Source: Dysgonamonadaceae bacterium
Lineage (GTDB): Bacteria > Bacteroidota > Bacteroidia > Bacteroidales > Azobacteroidaceae
Direction of reading: 5' to 3'
Length of the DNA stretch: 64,000 bases
NCBI GenBank assembly: GCA_031275735.1
Contig: JAISOJ010000076.1
Coordinates: 37,443 to 101,442 of the forward strand
In this document: positions 33,185 through 43,139 of the stretch, piece after piece
Numbering within the stretch: the first letter of the stretch is position 1
How the letters are laid out: each line of letters opens with the position of its first letter
Translations under genes and position numbers: made by a program
Notes under the pieces: generated by a model
What the model was told of the DNA's origin: nothing
Seen by the model: the letters and a program-made list of their open reading frames with translations, nothing else
Database searches by the model: none

Positions 33185-33904
33185 TTACTGATAAATATCG
33201 CTTCCGCCGGATTTATTTGTAACGATATTATTGTAATTCAAATTCTTTACATAAACATCCGAGCCGCCCGAAGTCGAAACAGATACATCGCTAGCTGTCC
33301 CGCTTAATTTGATATCCGAACCGCCCGAAGCCGAAACGGACGCATTGTCAGCAGACACCAAATGGATATCCAAATCGCTCCCGCCACTAGCAGAAAAAGA
33401 GCAATTCTTTGTATCCAAGTCATTTATTCTACAATCCGAACCGCCGGATACGGAAACATCAGTAGAGCCTGAAACAGCCAATTGATCGATATTAACATCC
33501 GAACCTCCCGAAGCCTGTATTTTGAAAGAACCCTCGCATTTCACCTTAGCCGCAAAAAAATCCGAGCCGCCGGAAAGATTCACATTATTAATAGCCGGAG
33601 CAAAAACATATACTTTCACTCTATGACTGTTACGATTGAATGTAATTCCTTTTTTATTGTTTTCTCGCTTAATTATAAGTTCATCTCCAATTACTTCAGT
33701 AATGATTTTTTTTATAATCTCATCGCTAGCTTCCACTTCAATACGTTGCGAATTTTGTTGTGAAAAATAAATGTCAATACCTGATTCAACTTTTATCTTA
33801 TTGAATGAATCCAGATTGCGGCTTTCTTTTACGACAATTGCCGAACAAGCAGATATAGCCAGTACAAATATACAAATAATGAACAATAAACCTTTTGTTT
33901 TCAT
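33185..33904 (-). CDS. DUF2807 head-GIN domain protein with SGGSD repeats
   Basis: 239 residues. Lipoprotein-like signal (LAISACS, Cys20). From residue about 110 the motif SGGSD occurs seven times at roughly 20-residue spacing, the turn of a right-handed beta-helix in the DUF2807 (putative auto-transporter adhesin, head GIN) family. The N-terminal part (NLDSFNKIKVESGIDIYFSQ) is the classic family start. Function is not established; the copies in ECF-sigma operons are thought to be envelope-stress outputs. Last gene of the operon 36036-33185. Confidence 0.85.
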   Translation of the reverse strand: MKTKGLLFIICIFVLAISACSAIVVKESRNLDSFNKIKVESGIDIYFSQQNSQRIEVEASDEIIKKIITEVIGDELIIKRENNKKGITFNRNSHRVKVYVFAPAINNVNLSGGSDFFAAKVKCEGSFKIQASGGSDVNIDQLAVSGSTDVSVSGGSDCRINDLDTKNCSFSASGGSDLDIHLVSADNASVSASGGSDIKLSGTASDVSVSTSGGSDVYVKNLNYNNIVTNKSGGSDIYQ

Positions 33905-33934
33905 TTTTAGAATTATTTTAGATTGATAAATATT

Positions 33935-34939
33935 TTATTTGATGTTTACATCCGCGTATTGATTGGAAACGATAATATGAGCGGAAGGCGATTTACTACC
34001 TATTGTGCCTTTTTTCTCTATCCGGCCATTCTGCTCTTCCGAAACCTTGTATTTTACCTCGTGATTTCTGGAGATAATTAAGTCGCCGTAAACAAGATCA
34101 ATTTCAAAAACGGCTGATAATTCCGGATGAAGTTTAATCGACAAGTCCGAATAAGAACCATTTAAATTGACATCTTTCAATTGTTTCGAAGTAGTTTTGA
34201 TTTCCACTTCCGAATAGGCGCATTTTACGTCCATCTTTTTTTCAACGGTATCAATAAACAAATCGACATAATCCAATTCTATATTTATTGTATTTATCGA
34301 ACCGATTTTAAAAACGCCGTATTTCGCATAACTTCCCGGTAGAATAGTCTGAACGGTTTTAACTCTATAATTGGTATATTTTGACTTGAGTTCCAATTTT
34401 CCAGCTTTATCAATTTCTACTTCCGAATATTCCGTCTTCAGAGTCAAATCTTCAACGCTCCTTATTTCTATCTTGCCGTATTTACAGGAAATGGAAGGTT
34501 GCGTATTAACAAATGCCTTCGCTTCCAATTCGCTGTAAGCCAGTTTAGCCTTAAAATCGCCATAAAAAGCATCGTTTATTTCAATATTTCCATATTCAAG
34601 ATCGACCGATAGAGCAATACCTCGCGGAATGGCAATGATATAATTGATTTTAATTTTTTCATTTTTCCGTTTTTCTGGAAGTATTGTCCTTATATACAGT
34701 ATGTTATTATGTATAGAAATACGACAGTCCGGTTTCTTTTTTTTCCCGTCGTAATAATGGATTTCCAATTGAGTTTGTTGGGAATCCGACTCCTTAACTA
34801 CAATATCGCCTAAAACCTGGTCGAAGCGAATCTCTTTCACGTTTGAAAAACTTTTACTCTCTATTCTCGAAGAAGCTTCTGCATTCAACCGAAAAACTGC
34901 CAGGCAGCAAAAGCCGATTAATAAAAAATACTTTTTCAT
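33935..34939 (-). CDS. DUF4097-like beta-helical envelope protein
   Basis: 334 residues with a signal peptide (CCLAVFRLNAEAS). The body has repeating short strands with the pattern YGNIEI, YSELEAKAF, YGKIEIRS, YSEVEIDKA, YTNYRV, YVDLFID, YADVNIK, a beta-helix in the style of DUF4097/DUF2807. It is 12 bases from the anti-sigma-like gene and 30 before DUF2807. Probably an exported envelope protein controlled by the ECF sigma factor; activity unknown. Confidence 0.65.
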   Translation of the reverse strand: MKKYFLLIGFCCLAVFRLNAEASSRIESKSFSNVKEIRFDQVLGDIVVKESDSQQTQLEIHYYDGKKKKPDCRISIHNNILYIRTILPEKRKNEKIKINYIIAIPRGIALSVDLEYGNIEINDAFYGDFKAKLAYSELEAKAFVNTQPSISCKYGKIEIRSVEDLTLKTEYSEVEIDKAGKLELKSKYTNYRVKTVQTILPGSYAKYGVFKIGSINTINIELDYVDLFIDTVEKKMDVKCAYSEVEIKTTSKQLKDVNLNGSYSDLSIKLHPELSAVFEIDLVYGDLIISRNHEVKYKVSEEQNGRIEKKGTIGSKSPSAHIIVSNQYADVNIK

Positions 34940-34951
34940 TTTATTTACATT

Positions 34952-35488
34952 TTAACATTCGACATATTTTCCTAATTTATTATTAATGAAGTGGAGGGTA
35001 CGCAAATTGGTTCTGTAGTATTTTACTAAATAGAACAAGGCCAATTCTTCATTTTCTATATTTTGAATTTTCAAGGTAAAACGATTATTTTCATCCAAAA
35101 TACTTTGCAAATCTTCTTCCAATTGACTGCGGTTTTGTCTATCGGTTGCAGATAATTTGCATTGGATGGAAGCTATTTGTTCTTTCATTTGTTCTTTATA
35201 AAAATTATTGGTTGTAATAAATTCGTTTGCAGGGCTTTGTCCAACCAATAAACCTTCCCCGGCGTCTTTCGATGGTAAAAAGAATTGGATTCCTATGTAA
35301 ACAAAAACGATAACCGATGCGGCAATGGAAAAAACCTTGACAGGTTTTATTCCCAACGTCCGCTTATGTTTATTGTTTCGGGCAAAGCTGTCTAAGCGTT
35401 CTTCAAAACGTTTGCAATGACCTTCTCCCGGCTCTTGATCATCAAAAATAGCTCGATTTTCTTTGATATAATTTCTCCATTCTTCCAT
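34952..35488 (-). CDS. Putative anti-sigma factor, single-pass membrane protein
   Basis: 178 residues. A cytosolic N-terminus (about 1-46, ERLDSFARNNKHKR) precedes one transmembrane segment (VFSIAASVIVFVYIGIQFFL, about 50-69) and a periplasmic helical domain (KEQIASIQCKLSATDRQNR...). No zinc-binding HCC motif of the ZAS type is present. Position directly after the ECF sigma gene (five bases) and the topology make an anti-sigma role likely; similar short proteins accompany DUF2807 genes in Bacteroidetes. Direct motif evidence is weak. Confidence 0.65.
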   Translation of the reverse strand: MEEWRNYIKENRAIFDDQEPGEGHCKRFEERLDSFARNNKHKRTLGIKPVKVFSIAASVIVFVYIGIQFFLPSKDAGEGLLVGQSPANEFITTNNFYKEQMKEQIASIQCKLSATDRQNRSQLEEDLQSILDENNRFTLKIQNIENEELALFYLVKYYRTNLRTLHFINNKLGKYVEC

Positions 35489-35493
35489 AATAT

Positions 35494-36036
35494 TTATACT
35501 TGATTAATAAGTTTGACTAATTGTTGTTTAGCTCTCATATATTGTATCCGGACTGTGCCGGGTTGAATTTTCAAGATTTGAGCGATTTCTTCGTGATCAT
35601 AACCTTCTATTAAATAAAGAGAAATAATAATCCGGCTTGTGTTTGGGAGTTTTTCGATAGCCGATTTTACCCGGATTACTTTTTCTTGGGTCTGTTCCCA
35701 TTCATCTTCGTCTTGGCTATCTTCGAAATCATTCAATAAGAACTGATCATAAGCCACAAATTCCAATTTATCTTCCCTAAGTTTGTCAATAGACGTATTT
35801 ATAGCGATCCGGGTGATCCATGCTTCGAACGGTATCTTTTTCTCATATTTGCCGAGGTGGGAAAACGCCTTAATGAAACTTTCCTGCATAGCATCTTCAG
35901 CATCTTCTTTGTCGCGGAGAATTCGGAAACAACTATTATAAACCATTTTATAAAAAGCAGTATATAATTGCATTTGTGCCTTACAATCTCCTTTTATACA
36001 CCTGTTTATGATATTATATTGTTTCAATTTAACCAT
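35494..36036 (-). CDS. ECF RNA polymerase sigma factor
   Basis: 180 residues. Region 2: YTAFYKMVYNSCFRILRDKEDAEDAMQESFIKAFSHL with DAEDAMQESF as the -10/core-binding signature. Region 4: LPNTSRIIISLYLIEGYDHEEIAQILKIQPGTVRIQYMRAKQQL, the -35-binding helix-turn-helix. An acidic linker (DFEDSQDEDEWEQTQ) joins them. It heads a four-gene unit with the anti-sigma-like gene and two beta-helical envelope proteins, so it probably controls an envelope-stress response including its own operon. Confidence 0.93.
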   Translation of the reverse strand: MVKLKQYNIINRCIKGDCKAQMQLYTAFYKMVYNSCFRILRDKEDAEDAMQESFIKAFSHLGKYEKKIPFEAWITRIAINTSIDKLREDKLEFVAYDQFLLNDFEDSQDEDEWEQTQEKVIRVKSAIEKLPNTSRIIISLYLIEGYDHEEIAQILKIQPGTVRIQYMRAKQQLVKLINQV

Positions 36037-36116
36037 TTTTTGAGAATAACGATCGATGAAACCTCGTTTCTAATAATAACGAAGAAAATTTAGGAGTGTT
36101 ACAAAATGATGGATTA

Positions 36117-37634
36117 TCAATTTCGCCGTAACCGGTAATTATTTATCCCTAAGTTTTTGTATGTTTCGATCAAAGCATTTTCATCGTTGGTTATTACCAG
36201 CAATTTATCGCCGGGATGTAATTCGGTATTTCCTTTGGGAATAAAATATTGAGCGTTTCTTTTCACCATTACGGCTAAAGTTTGATCGGGTAAGGGAATA
36301 TCCATTAAAAGATTTCCATGAGACAAAATCGCTTTGGTTAATACAATTTCGGTCATGGTTGATTTGATGTCTTCCGAAAATTCTACATCAAAATCTTGAA
36401 AAGTACTTTTGTCTTCTTCTATTTTCGTCAAATTCAACCATTGCGCAAACCGGGTTAATGAAGTTCCTTGAACCAATAAGGAAAGCAAAGTAATAAAGAA
36501 AACAATATTAAATAGCAAGTGAGCATTTTCCAATCTTGCCGCCAATGGAAGGATAGCAAAAATGATCGGTACGGCGCCGCGTAATCCTACCCACGAAATG
36601 AAAATTTTTTCTTTGAATTTCATTTTATAAAAAGGAGACAAAGAAATGAAAACAGTTAATGGTCTTGCTCCTATAATCATGAAAATACCAATGAGAACGC
36701 TTACCAAAGCCACCGGCCACAAGTCTTTAGGATTAATTAATAATCCTAAAGTAAGGAACATAATTATTTGACTAATCCACGCTAAACCATCAAAGAACCG
36801 GATAGAAGAACGTTTGTGTATTATCCGGGCATTTCCGATTACCAATCCCCCAATATAAACGGCTAAATAACCATTGCCTTTGATGAAATGGGTAAATGAA
36901 AAAATGAAGATTCCACATGTAAAGATTAATACCGGGTAAAACGAATCATTTGCCAAATTGATTTTATTGATGCACCATACCCCTATTCTCCCAAGAAAGA
37001 ATCCGGCTAAACCACCGATAGTAAATTGTAAAAGAAAATCAATAATAGCCTTACCATATTCCGGAGTTCCGCTACCCGAACTGCTTATCAATTGTATCAA
37101 TATGATCGTTAGCAAATAGGCCATGGGGTCGTTACTCCCACTCTCCAATTCCAATAACGGGCGCAATTTTTTTTGCAACCGGACTCCTTTCCCTCTTAAA
37201 ATGGAAAATACCGAAGCCGAATCGGTAGACGACATAATGGAAGCCAGCAGCAAAGACTCTAAAAAAGATAAAGTAATGGACGGGAAAAAATATTGCGTAA
37301 GGTAATAAATAAAAATCCCCGTAATCAGAGCCATTAGCAATACGCCTACTGTAGCCAGGATAATTCCTTGCCCTATTACGGGTTTTATATCTTGGCGCTT
37401 TGTGTCTAATCCTCCGGAGAACAAAATAATGCAAAGCGCTACTGTACCAATCGCTTGCGCTACTTGATAATTATGAAATTCAAAACCCAGTCCATCGGTA
37501 CCGAACAACATACCTACCCCCAGGAAAAGTAACAATACCGGAACCCCAAAACGCGCGCCGGCTTTAGTTGCAAATAGACTTATTAAAAAGAGGATAGACA
37601 GAAACAGCAGCAAAAATTCTATACTTAAGGACAT
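36117..37634 (-). CDS. Potassium/proton antiporter, CPA1 (CvrA/NhaP2-like)
   Basis: 505 residues. About 12 membrane segments span 1-390; conserved blocks are LFLGVGMLFGTDGLGFEF, ESGSNDPMAYLLT (antiporter ND/Asp site), GYLAVYIGGLVIGN and SWVGLRGAVPIIFAILPL. A C-terminal TrkA_C-like regulatory domain (about 415-500, LLMDIPLPDQTLAVMVKRN..., GDKLLVITNDENALIE) suggests control by a nucleotide ligand; in other bacteria such RCK_C domains bind c-di-AMP. It stands alone, 80 bases from the sigma gene. Confidence 0.92.
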   Translation of the reverse strand: MSLSIEFLLLFLSILFLISLFATKAGARFGVPVLLLFLGVGMLFGTDGLGFEFHNYQVAQAIGTVALCIILFSGGLDTKRQDIKPVIGQGIILATVGVLLMALITGIFIYYLTQYFFPSITLSFLESLLLASIMSSTDSASVFSILRGKGVRLQKKLRPLLELESGSNDPMAYLLTIILIQLISSSGSGTPEYGKAIIDFLLQFTIGGLAGFFLGRIGVWCINKINLANDSFYPVLIFTCGIFIFSFTHFIKGNGYLAVYIGGLVIGNARIIHKRSSIRFFDGLAWISQIIMFLTLGLLINPKDLWPVALVSVLIGIFMIIGARPLTVFISLSPFYKMKFKEKIFISWVGLRGAVPIIFAILPLAARLENAHLLFNIVFFITLLSLLVQGTSLTRFAQWLNLTKIEEDKSTFQDFDVEFSEDIKSTMTEIVLTKAILSHGNLLMDIPLPDQTLAVMVKRNAQYFIPKGNTELHPGDKLLVITNDENALIETYKNLGINNYRLRRN

Positions 37635-37850
37635 TTTTTTTCAAAATTTAGTTTGATAAATAACGATTAGCTCCGGATAACATTTTTGCAAAATTAGAAA
37701 AAAATAGGGAAAAAACAAGAAAAAAATCGTAAAAATACGCTTCGGTAGATTCAAGTAAGCTTACTTGCAAAACCCTGTGTTTGTGGAATAACATATTATC
37801 CTGATGTAGTGGGATTGGATTTAGTTCGATTATTATAATCTTAGGCATAG

Positions 37851-38026
37851 AGTTTTGAGAGTCTGAACAGGAAGAAGGGGATGTCGAGTACGCCTCTGAG
37901 TTCGGCTCTGAAGGCTTTGATTTTAGCATTGAAAGATTCGGCGGCAGCGTTCAGTCTTGCCGGGTACTTGACGGAACGCTTGTAGAACAAATCTATCAGG
38001 ATATTAATAGAATTACAGATAATAAC
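37851..38026 (-). pseudogene. ISL3/ISAon1-type transposase C-terminal remnant
   Basis: The minus strand reads INILIDLFYKRSVKYPARLN, AAAESFNAKIKAFRAEL, RGVLDIPFFLFRLSKLYA, then TAA at 37851. NAxAESFNAKIKxFR...RGVRDxxFFLFRLxKLYA is the C-terminal signature of ISAon1/ISL3-group DDE transposases. Only about 58 residues remain, without a start. The rest of the spacer 37635-38365 is AT-rich, with a 16-bp palindrome at 37752-37767 and the uxaC promoter at 38094. Confidence 0.7.
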
Positions 38027-38093
38027 TTTTCCATTTCAATAAATAGCTAATCTACAAGCTTCTTGAATCAAATAACAAAAAAATTGCTTATTG

Positions 38094-38124
38094 TTGTTTA
38101 ATCAACTTAAACTAACTACCTTTG
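38094..38124 (+). promoter_or_regulatory. Promoter of the hexuronate operon
   Basis: TTG (38094-38096), 20 bases, TACCTTTG (38117-38124). It leaves an untranslated leader of about 235 bases before uxaC, long enough to hold regulatory structure; none was identified with confidence. Confidence 0.5.
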
Positions 38125-38365
38125 TTGTTTTTGATACAAATGAATTAATACCCTACGGTTCTTAATTATATCCATATGTAGAGTTTATCGGTTTTTGCTA
38201 AAGCTATCTATTGGTATATACGTAGTTAAAAAATAATTTGTATCCTTAGGCAAAAATAACTATCAATATATGAAACGAAGTATGATTTTTGTTAAATCAC
38301 CTAAGTTCATGATAATAAAAATCATGCGAGTTCCATACGACTTTTAAAAAACAAATTATTCACGT

Positions 38366-39772
38366 ATGAAAGCATTTTTAGATGATAATTTCGTTTTGCA
38401 GACAGAAACGGCAAAACAACTTTATCATGAACACGCGAAGAAACAACCCATTATTGATTATCACTGTCATTTAAAAACAGCAGAAATTGCACGAAACAGG
38501 CAATTCAACAATCTGGGACAAATTTGGTTGGAGGGCGACCATTACAAATGGCGAGCTATGCGTACAAACGGTATTGATGAAAAGTTTATCACCGGAAATG
38601 ATACTTCTGATTGGGAAAAGTTTGAAAAATGGGCGGAAACAGTTCCTTATACCATGCGTAATCCATTGTATCATTGGACACATTTGGAATTGAAAACGGC
38701 TTTTGGCGTCAATCAATTGTTGAAACCGGAAACCGCCAAGAAAATTTACGAACATTGTACCGCCTTGTTACAAACGCCCGAATACAGCGCTCGCGGATTG
38801 ATGAAAAAGTATAATGTACAAGTGGTCTGTACGACCGATGAGCCCATTGATTCCTTAGAATTTCATGTTGCTTTAAAAAAAGAAGGCTTTCCTATAAAAG
38901 TTTTACCCACATGGCGTCCCGACAAAGCCATGGCTGTAGAAAATCCCGCAGATTATCGGGTCTATATAGATAAACTTTCCGAAGTTTCCGGAGTAACCAT
39001 CCATAATTTTGACGATTTACTTCAAGCTCTGAAAGTCCGGCATGATTTTTTTGCCACAGTGGGATGTAAACTTTCCGACCACGGATTCGAAAAATTTTAT
39101 GCAGACGATTATACGGAATCCGAAATTAACGCACTTTTCAGAAAAGTGTACGATGGAAAACAATTAAGTCCGGAAGAAATCCTAAAATATAAATCGGCGG
39201 TACTTTACGAAGGGAGTAAAATGGACTGGGAAAAAAGTTGGATACAACAGTTCCATTACGGAGTAATACGGAACAACAATTCACGGATATTCAAAAAATT
39301 AGGCGTAGACACCGGATTTGATTCGATTGCCGACTCGAATACGGCTCATCAGCTTGCAAAATTCTTAGATAAATTAGACAGTAAAGAGCAATTGACAAAA
39401 ACCATTCTTTACAATCTCAATCCACGCGATAATGCGATGATCGCAACTATGATTGGAAATTTTCAAGAAGGACCCGTCGCAGGGAAAATACAATTTGGCT
39501 CCGGTTGGTGGTTCCTCGACCAAATGTTTGGCATAGAAGCACAACTGAACTCCTTATCTGTCTTGGGTTTATTGAGCCGGTTTGTCGGCATGTTGACCGA
39601 TTCGCGGAGTTTCCTGTCTTACACACGTCACGAATATTTTCGTCGGATATTATGTAATCTTATTGGAAACGACGTCGAACAAGGTTTGTTGCCTTCATCG
39701 GAGTTACCTTTTCTCGGTCGATTGGTGGAAGATATATCGTATAATAATGCAAGTAAATATTTTAATTTCTAA
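38366..39772 (+). CDS. uxaC: Glucuronate isomerase
   Basis: 468 residues, the usual UxaC length. It converts glucuronate to fructuronate and galacturonate to tagaturonate. Amidohydrolase-like metal site: PIIDYHCHLKTAEIA (HxH near residue 33). Later: VQVVCTTDEPIDSLEFH, DHGFEKFY, RDNAMIATMIGNFQEGPVAGKIQFGSGWWFLDQ and LSYTRHEYFRRILCNLIG, all typical of the family. It opens a four-gene operon with KDG kinase, KDPG aldolase and a hexuronate transporter. The reductases and dehydratases (uxaB/uxuB, uxaA/uxuA) needed between isomerase and KDG are not in the window and must be encoded elsewhere. Confidence 0.96.
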   Translation: MKAFLDDNFVLQTETAKQLYHEHAKKQPIIDYHCHLKTAEIARNRQFNNLGQIWLEGDHYKWRAMRTNGIDEKFITGNDTSDWEKFEKWAETVPYTMRNPLYHWTHLELKTAFGVNQLLKPETAKKIYEHCTALLQTPEYSARGLMKKYNVQVVCTTDEPIDSLEFHVALKKEGFPIKVLPTWRPDKAMAVENPADYRVYIDKLSEVSGVTIHNFDDLLQALKVRHDFFATVGCKLSDHGFEKFYADDYTESEINALFRKVYDGKQLSPEEILKYKSAVLYEGSKMDWEKSWIQQFHYGVIRNNNSRIFKKLGVDTGFDSIADSNTAHQLAKFLDKLDSKEQLTKTILYNLNPRDNAMIATMIGNFQEGPVAGKIQFGSGWWFLDQMFGIEAQLNSLSVLGLLSRFVGMLTDSRSFLSYTRHEYFRRILCNLIGNDVEQGLLPSSELPFLGRLVEDISYNNASKYFNF

Positions 39773-39814
39773 TGAATACGGATATTATATAATTCTTAAT
39801 TTACAAAAAGTAGT

Positions 39815-40855
39815 ATGAAAAAAGTAGTAACTTTCGGCGAAATCATGCTTCGTCTGGCAACTCCCGGTTATCAACGGTTTATTCAATCCACCGGTTTAAA
39901 CGCTTCCTTTGGCGGAGGTGAAGCGAATGTAGCCGTTTCTTTATCCAACTACGGAATTTCCACGGATTTTGTTACCCGTTTACCCGATAATGACGTCGCC
40001 GAGTGGTGTATTTCCGAATTACGTAAGTACAATGTAGGAACTCAGAACATTATTCGCGGAGGCGTGCGGGTAGGTATTTATTTCCTGGAAACAGGGGCTG
40101 TAGCCCGCGCTTCCAAAGTGGTTTACGACCGCGCCCATTCGGCAATTGCCGAAATACAGCCGGGAATGGTGAACTGGAGAGAAGTATTTAAAAATGCCCA
40201 ATGGTTTCATTGGACAGGTATTACGCCCGCTTTGTCGCAGAGTGCAGCCGATGCATGTTTGGAAGCTATTCGGATTGCCAATGAAATGGGAATCACCGTT
40301 TCTTGCGATTTGAATTACCGCAAAAATCTCTGGAAATACGGTAAAACGGTATCCGAAATCATGCCCGATTTAGTGAAAGGTTGTGATATTATCTTGGGAA
40401 ACGAAGAAGAGGCCGAAAAAATATTCGGCGTCAAACCCGAAGGGTTTGATGTTTCGCCTACAGGAGGCGACGTAAATGCCGGAAATTTCGAATCGGTTTG
40501 TAAGCAATTGACGAATAAATTTCCACGAGCAAAAAAAATAATTATAACTTTGCGCGGCTCTATCAATGCCAATCATAATACATGGGGAGGATGCTTGTAT
40601 GCAAACGGAAAATTGTATCAGTCCAAGTGTTACGATATTACCCATATTGTGGACAGGGTGGGTGGAGGCGATTCCTTCATGGGAGGATTGATTTACGGCT
40701 TAATTTCTTTTCCGAACAACGACCAAAAGGCTTTGGATTTTGCCGTAGCGGCTTCCGCTTTGAAACATACCATCCCCGGCGATTTTAATCTGGCAACGAT
40801 AGCAGAAGTAGAACAATTAATAAAGGGCGACGGTTCCGGTCGCGTTTCAAGATAA
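39815..40855 (+). CDS. kdgK: 2-keto-3-deoxygluconate kinase (PfkB family)
   Basis: 346 residues. PfkB/ribokinase fold: [19 protein letters not shown] at the N-terminus, [19 protein letters not shown] for substrate binding, and the C-terminal [19 protein letters not shown] with the catalytic Asp of the GxGD motif. It phosphorylates KDG to KDPG, feeding the aldolase gene that begins seven bases after its stop. The specificity is inferred from operon context between uxaC and the aldolase. Confidence 0.93.
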   Translation: MKKVVTFGEIMLRLATPGYQRFIQSTGLNASFGGGEANVAVSLSNYGISTDFVTRLPDNDVAEWCISELRKYNVGTQNIIRGGVRVGIYFLETGAVARASKVVYDRAHSAIAEIQPGMVNWREVFKNAQWFHWTGITPALSQSAADACLEAIRIANEMGITVSCDLNYRKNLWKYGKTVSEIMPDLVKGCDIILGNEEEAEKIFGVKPEGFDVSPTGGDVNAGNFESVCKQLTNKFPRAKKIIITLRGSINANHNTWGGCLYANGKLYQSKCYDITHIVDRVGGGDSFMGGLIYGLISFPNNDQKALDFAVAASALKHTIPGDFNLATIAEVEQLIKGDGSGRVSR

Positions 40856-40862
40856 CCGGATT

Positions 40863-41531
40863 ATGGCAAAATACAACAAATTACAAGTTCTTGAAGCAAT
40901 GTCTGTCACCGGTATGATTCCGGTATTTTATCACTCGAATGCCAAAATTGCAACGAACGTAGTAAAAGCTTGTTATGCAGGCGGAGTAAGAGTTTTTGAA
41001 TTTACTAACCGAGGCGAATTTGCACATGAAATATTTGCCGAATTAAGCAAATTCGTCGATAAAGAATGTTCCGGTTTAATATTGGGAATAGGTTCTATTA
41101 TAGACGCTTCATCTGCATCTATGTATATTCAATCAGGCGCCAATTTCATTGTTGGACCTTTGTTTAATCCCGACATTGCTAAAGTAGCCAATCGTCGGTT
41201 GATTCCTTATATACCGGGATGCGGTTCGGTTTCGGAAATAGGATTTGCCCAAGAAGCCGGTTGCGACTTATGCAAAGTATTCCCCGGCGACGCTTTAGGC
41301 CCTCATTTTGTGAAAGGATTGAAAGCGCCCATGCCCTGGTCGCTATTGATGGTGACGGGAGGCGTAAATACGGATGAAGCTAACCTGAAAGCTTGGTTCG
41401 ACGCGGGAGTTACTTGTGTCGGTATAGGCTCTAATCTTTTTCCGAAAGATGCAATCGCATCCGAAGATTGGAAGGAAATCACCGGAATATGTATGAAAAC
41501 ATTAAACATCATTAATAAAGTCAGGCGCTAA
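40863..41531 (+). CDS. eda: KDPG / 4-hydroxy-2-oxoglutarate aldolase
   Basis: 222 residues, the family norm. It cleaves KDPG to pyruvate and glyceraldehyde-3-phosphate. Motifs: [35 protein letters not shown] (with the Glu near residue 42), [43 protein letters not shown] with the Schiff-base Lys, and [33 protein letters not shown]. Seven bases after kdgK and 13 before the transporter. Confidence 0.95.
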   Translation: MAKYNKLQVLEAMSVTGMIPVFYHSNAKIATNVVKACYAGGVRVFEFTNRGEFAHEIFAELSKFVDKECSGLILGIGSIIDASSASMYIQSGANFIVGPLFNPDIAKVANRRLIPYIPGCGSVSEIGFAQEAGCDLCKVFPGDALGPHFVKGLKAPMPWSLLMVTGGVNTDEANLKAWFDAGVTCVGIGSNLFPKDAIASEDWKEITGICMKTLNIINKVRR

Positions 41532-41544
41532 ATAAAAAACTACG

Positions 41545-42882
41545 ATGAATACACTCAATGGAATTAACGACAAAATAGGTAAATACCGTTGGACAATATG
41601 TGCATTACTATTCTTTGCTACTACAATTAATTACTTAGACAGGCAAGTTTTTAGTTTATTAAAATCCGAATTGGAAATTACCTTCAACTGGACCGACGTC
41701 GATTATGCAAATATTACCAGTTTCTTTCAATTTACTTATGCGATATCCTTGCTTTTCGCCGGTCGTTTCATCGATTGGCTGGGCACAAAGAAAGGTTATG
41801 CATGGTCCATTATTATATGGAGTATCGGCGCTATGGGTCACGCCTTATCGAGAGGAACCGCCGGCTTTATGCTTTGGCGGGGGATTTTGGGCTTTGGCGA
41901 ATCGGGAAACTTTCCTGCAGCCATAAAAACTACAGCCGAATGGTTTCCTAAAAAAGACAGGGCTTTAGCAACAGGAATATTCAATTCCGGTTCGAATATC
42001 GGAGCTATTTTAGCTCCGCTTACGGTGCCTTTTATTGCTAAATTCTGGGGATGGCAAATGGCTTTTATCATTATAGGCGCTATTGGCTTTCTCTGGCTGA
42101 TATTCTGGTTCTGGTTATACGAAACGCCTCGGAAGATGTTGGAAAAAGCCCGGATCAAACAAGCAGAGTTGGATTATATCCTCAGCGATAAAGAAGATAG
42201 CATCAAACCCATCAAAGAAAAAAGTACGCCTCCTTGGTATATCGAATGGGGTAAACTTTTAACTTATAAACAAACGTGGGCTTTTACTATCGGTAAATTC
42301 CTGACCGACGGCGTATGGTGGTTCTTTCTGTTTTGGCTACCCGATTTTCTCAAAACGCAATACGAGATGACAGTCGAACAAATGGCAGTTCCTTTGGCGG
42401 TTTTATATAGTATGACAATGGTGGGAAGTATAGGCGGAGGCGCTTTTCCCTTGTTTTTTATCAACAAAGGTATGAACCCCTATGCCGGCAGAATGAAAGC
42501 CATGCTGATAATTGCCTTATTCCCGTTATTTGTTTTAGCAACTCAGTATCTGGGAACTTATAGTTTTTGGTGGGCAATTGTATTAATAGGCATAGGCGCT
42601 TCGGCTCATCAGGCATGGTCGGCTAATATTTTTACAACCGTTTCGGATATGTTCCCCAAAAAAGTAGTAGGTTCCGTTACCGGAATCGGAGGAATGGCCG
42701 GAGGTTTGGGGGGAATCTTAGTTTCGCAGGTAGCCGGCCATGTATTCAAATACTACGCCGATTTAGGGTATAAAGAGATTGGTTATACCTTACTTTTTAT
42801 ATTCTGCGCATTCGCTTATTTAATAGCTTGGTGTATCATGAAAATCTTGGTTCCAAAATTCAAACCGATTGCGAATTTGTAA
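41545..42882 (+). CDS. MFS hexuronate transporter, ExuT-like
   Basis: 445 residues with 12 predicted membrane segments. Anion:cation symporter signatures: NYLDRQVFSLLKSELEITFNW, GRFIDWLGTKKGYAWSIIIWSIGAMGHA, GFGESGNFPAAIKTTAEWFPKKDRALATGIFNSGSNIGAILAPL and ITGIGGMAGGLGG-like loop (VTGIGGMAGGLGGILVSQ). These are typical of ExuT-type transporters for glucuronate and galacturonate. It closes the uxaC operon and should bring hexuronate across the inner membrane with protons. Confidence 0.92.
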   Translation: MNTLNGINDKIGKYRWTICALLFFATTINYLDRQVFSLLKSELEITFNWTDVDYANITSFFQFTYAISLLFAGRFIDWLGTKKGYAWSIIIWSIGAMGHALSRGTAGFMLWRGILGFGESGNFPAAIKTTAEWFPKKDRALATGIFNSGSNIGAILAPLTVPFIAKFWGWQMAFIIIGAIGFLWLIFWFWLYETPRKMLEKARIKQAELDYILSDKEDSIKPIKEKSTPPWYIEWGKLLTYKQTWAFTIGKFLTDGVWWFFLFWLPDFLKTQYEMTVEQMAVPLAVLYSMTMVGSIGGGAFPLFFINKGMNPYAGRMKAMLIIALFPLFVLATQYLGTYSFWWAIVLIGIGASAHQAWSANIFTTVSDMFPKKVVGSVTGIGGMAGGLGGILVSQVAGHVFKYYADLGYKEIGYTLLFIFCAFAYLIAWCIMKILVPKFKPIANL

Positions 42883-43050
42883 AAAAAATTCACTATCTTT
42901 ACGCAATTTTATATAGGATTGAATTAAGGAGTCGTCATCGAATAAATCATGCATTTTTTAATTTCATGTAACATAAAATCAGATGATTAAATGTTGAAAT
43001 GTATGAGTTATTGAGGGATAGCGCCTAAATCTTTTCAGTTTTATATACAT

Positions 43051-43093
43051 AAATTATAAATATCTGAAAATCAATGCATATATAAACTATTAA
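43051..43093 (+). repeat. 43-base AT-rich repeat upstream of dapB (copy 1)
   Basis: Aligns without gaps to 55011-55053 upstream of sodB with 34 of 43 identical positions. The best-kept parts are AAATTATAA, TGAAAATC and ATATATAAACTnTTAA. It lies 47 bases before the dapB ATG. Confidence 0.4.
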
Positions 43094-43139
43094 ATAGACT
43101 CTTTATTTTTTATACCGGGGTAAATTAAAAACGGAATTT

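Noticed and set aside
37752..37767. 16-bp perfect palindrome CAAGTAAGCTTACTTG, sharing AGATTCAAGTAAG with the end of the IS30 remnant at 31476
   Set aside because: The 13-base match could mean an IS30 end, but no transposase sequence or target duplication is visible beside it; too short to call.
37648..37929. 93-codon minus-strand frame upstream of the antiporter
   Set aside because: It is out of frame with the transposase remnant it overlaps and has Ser/Pro low complexity.
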